Source: Streptomyces cellulosae (GTDB lineage Bacteria > Actinomycetota > Actinomycetes > Streptomycetales > Streptomycetaceae). Taken from it: DNA of 64,000 nucleotides. The position numbers were made by a program, and so were the translations under genes. Each line of letters opens with the position of its first letter. The first letter of the stretch is position 1. The notes below the pieces were generated by a model, which saw only the letters and a program-made list of their open reading frames with translations, made no database searches and was not told the origin of the DNA. The stretch spans positions 69,527 through 133,526 of the forward strand of contig NZ_JOEV01000020.1 in the NCBI RefSeq assembly GCF_000721105.1. Direction: 5' to 3'. This document shows, piece after piece, positions 62,030 through 64,000 of this stretch.

Positions 62030-64000
62030 ATGACCGACACCGGCCAGATCCCGGCCGAGGGGCTGCCGGAGAACGCAGGCATGGTGGATCAGCCGGGCGC
62101 CCCCGCGCACGGTGCGTACACCTACCTCTCCGAGACCACCGCCGAGGACGAAGACCTGTTGCTGCTGCCGGGCGCCCAGGGCGCGTGGGGCAACGAGGTC
62201 CCGCCGCCCGCGCCGGAGCCCGTCGTCGAAGCCGTGCACGAGCCCGGCCCGCACGAGATCTCGGGCCGCGACAGCGGCTCCGTAGACCTCAGCGCCGTCC
62301 GCCTCCCCAACCCTCCGGTCCAGCCCACCCTGCCCAACCCGATGTCCCGCAACCGCGCGAGCTGTCCCCGCAGGGCGCGACGCCGTGGGGTGCGCCGGCG
62401 GTGGCGCAGACCGGGGTTCAGGGTGTGGCGCAGGGCGCGGCGCAGGCGCCGGTGAGCGCGCAGGCCACGGCCGCTGAAACGGTTGTTCCGGTGGACGGCC
62501 GGCCGGTGGAGGGCCAGCCGGCGGGGAGTCAGCCCGCCGAGCCGACGGATCCCGCACGGACGACCGCGGAAGCGGCCGACGCCGCGGCTCCGCAGGACAC
62601 GGAGACGGCGGCGGTACCGCCGTCGGCGGACCCCGGTGTCGGGCCGCAGCCGACGGAATCCGGCCTCGCGCCGCAACCGCAGCCCGAGCCGCAGTCCGCG
62701 GACGCGGGTCTCGCGGTGCCGGGTCACGAGGCGGAGCCGGACGCGCAGGCGCCGCAGGGGGGCGAGGCGCCGGCCGGCGACGCCGCCGAGCCGGATCCCG
62801 CGTCGGCGCAGATGTGGGATGCCGGCCAGTCGACGGAGGGTGCCTACGCCCCGGACGCGGTCGCGCAGCCGACAGAGGGGGCCGAGGTCCCGGATACCGG
62901 GCAGATGCCGGATGGTGCGTACGCCCCGGATGCCGGTCAGTTGCCGGTGGGCGCTCCTGTCGTGGACGCCGGGCAACCGTCGGAGAGCTCTCAGGTCGCG
63001 GATGCCGGGCACCTCGCGGCGGACGCGCACGGCCCGGATCCCGGGCAGCCGCCGACGGCCGCTCCTGTTCCCGACTCCGGTCAGCCTTCGGAGGGCGCTC
63101 CGGCTTCGGAGGGCGTCCCGGCTTCGGAGGGCGCTCCGGCTTCGGAGGGCGCTCCGGCTTCGGGAGGCGTCCCGGCTTCGGAGGGCGCTCCGGCTTCGGG
63201 AGGCGCCCCGGCTTCGGAGGACGTCCCGGTTTCGGAAGTCGAGCGGCTTTCGGGCGCGGTGCCTGTTTCCGACGCCGCCCAGAACGTGACGGCGACCGAG
63301 CCCGTGTCGGACGTCGCCCCCGGCCCGGCCCCCGAGCCCGGCGCGCCGGCGGCCGTGAGCGACGATCAGACACCCGTGGCCGAGGCCGCCGCCGACACCG
63401 GCGAGGTTCCGGCGACGCCCGCTGTGCCGCACGCCGGTCAGGATGAGGCGGGTGCGGTTGGACGGGGTGACCTCGCCCCGGGTGGCGATGACGGTATGTC
63501 AGTCCCTGCAGCCCCGGACGCCGGTGAGCTTGCGGCAGGCGCCGAGGCGCCGGACGCCGACGGGTTGCCGGAAGCTGCCGAGGCCCCGGACGCCGGTCAG
63601 CTTCGCGAAGGCGTCCCGGTCGAGGACGCCGGGCAGGGTGTCGAAAGCGTGGACGTCGCCGAGCCGGCGTCCGCGACGGACGTCGACCCCGCTTCCGCGG
63701 CGGCCCCTTCCGCGGCGGCCCCTTCCGGTATCGCGTCGACGCCCGAGGCCGGCACCCCCGAGCCCGCGACCCAAGGCCACGGCTCAGCCCTGACCGCCGG
63801 ACAACTTCCCGAAACGGACGCCGTGCAGGCGCCCGGCACCGACTCGGCCCGGGTCGCCCACTCCACCCCGGACGCCCACTCCACCCCGGACGCCCACTCC
63901 ACCCCGGACGCCCACTCCACCTCGGTCACCCATCCCACCCCGGCCACCGCGACCTCCCCGGCCACCGGGCAGATCCCGCCGGCTGCCCCCACCCCGGACC
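62030..64000 (+). CDS. N-terminal disordered region of a BluB-CobT-type fusion, frameshifted and cut by the window end
   Basis: ATG 62030 opens MTDTGQIPAEGLPENAGMVD, continuing AYTYLSETTAEDEDLLLLPG and SGRDSGSVDLSAVRLPNPPV, the start I recognise from Streptomyces nicotinate-nucleotide--dimethylbenzimidazole phosphoribosyltransferase proteins that carry a long acidic Pro/Ala extension and a BluB-like domain. At 62340/62341 the frame shifts: the first frame turns Arg-rich and stops at 62455, while the frame starting GAT at 62341 (DVPQPRELSPQGATPWGAP) stays open to base 64000. One G appears to be missing in AACCC-GATG. The visible part is low-complexity (EGAPAS units, PDAHST units) with no catalytic domain yet. 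Confidence 0.7.

Overview
The window reads as Streptomyces chromosome. GC is very high, genes are tightly packed with many 4-base ATGA/GTGA start-stop overlaps, GTG and TTG starts are common, four genes carry the rare Leu codon TTA (the bldA signature), and there are family hallmarks such as an NsdA-like regulator, a SARP activator, an AfsA homologue, DUF1918 and DUF6314 proteins and a CobL next to a BluB-CobT type gene. No rRNA, complete tRNA, insertion sequence, prophage or CRISPR array was seen.

Layout. 0.1-11.8 kb holds unconnected housekeeping and accessory genes: an NsdA-like TPR regulator, NUDIX hydrolase, 3-hydroxybutyryl-CoA dehydrogenase, a secreted GHL10 glycosidase-like protein, an EamA permease divergent from a MocR regulator, and a large secreted GH51 arabinofuranosidase behind its own promoter and operator. 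11.9-25.6 kb is one long leftward run that looks like a biosynthetic gene cluster: AfsA homologue, HAD phosphatase, ACP, KAS II, FabG, FabH-type KAS III, a second SDR, FAD monooxygenase, F420/FMN-type oxidoreductase, MDR reductase, SARP (TTA codon), thioesterase, MarR, and two divergent KAS III-like paralogues placed near the two ends. An isochorismatase-like gene and a divergent MFS exporter adjoin it. 27.3-28.1 kb is a graveyard of gene fragments behind a nested perfect hairpin.

28.2-33.0 kb is the arginine operon argC-J-B-D-R; argG and argH follow at 45.4-48.1 kb. Both argC and argG have a recognisable promoter overlapped by ARG-box-like half sites. Between them lies an extracytoplasmic flavin/haem redox island: ApbE flavin transferase, two FMN-binding secreted proteins, two ferric-reductase-like haem/FAD membrane proteins, and a divergent OmpR-type two-component system with direct repeats in the shared promoter. 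An L,D-transpeptidase, an animal-type haem peroxidase, a PPOX protein, and a secreted protein made of two duplicated domains complete this part.

48.3-64.0 kb holds an aldo/keto reductase, a TetR-MFS pair with a clear operator, a lysophosphatidate-type acyltransferase, a Tat-exported glycerophosphodiesterase, a small sigma-factor-like gene with a TTA codon, membrane proteins, a HAD phosphatase, and the methionine uptake operon metN-I-Q preceded by a 28-residue Cys/Met-rich candidate leader peptide. The right end enters cobalamin synthesis: CobL, then the long disordered N-terminus expected of the Streptomyces BluB-CobT fusion, which shows a one-base frameshift and runs off the window.

The most interesting candidates are the AfsA/type II fatty-acid-synthase cluster with its two non-canonical KAS III paralogues and a SARP-like repeat in front of it, the duplicated flavin/haem redox island, and the metN leader peptide.
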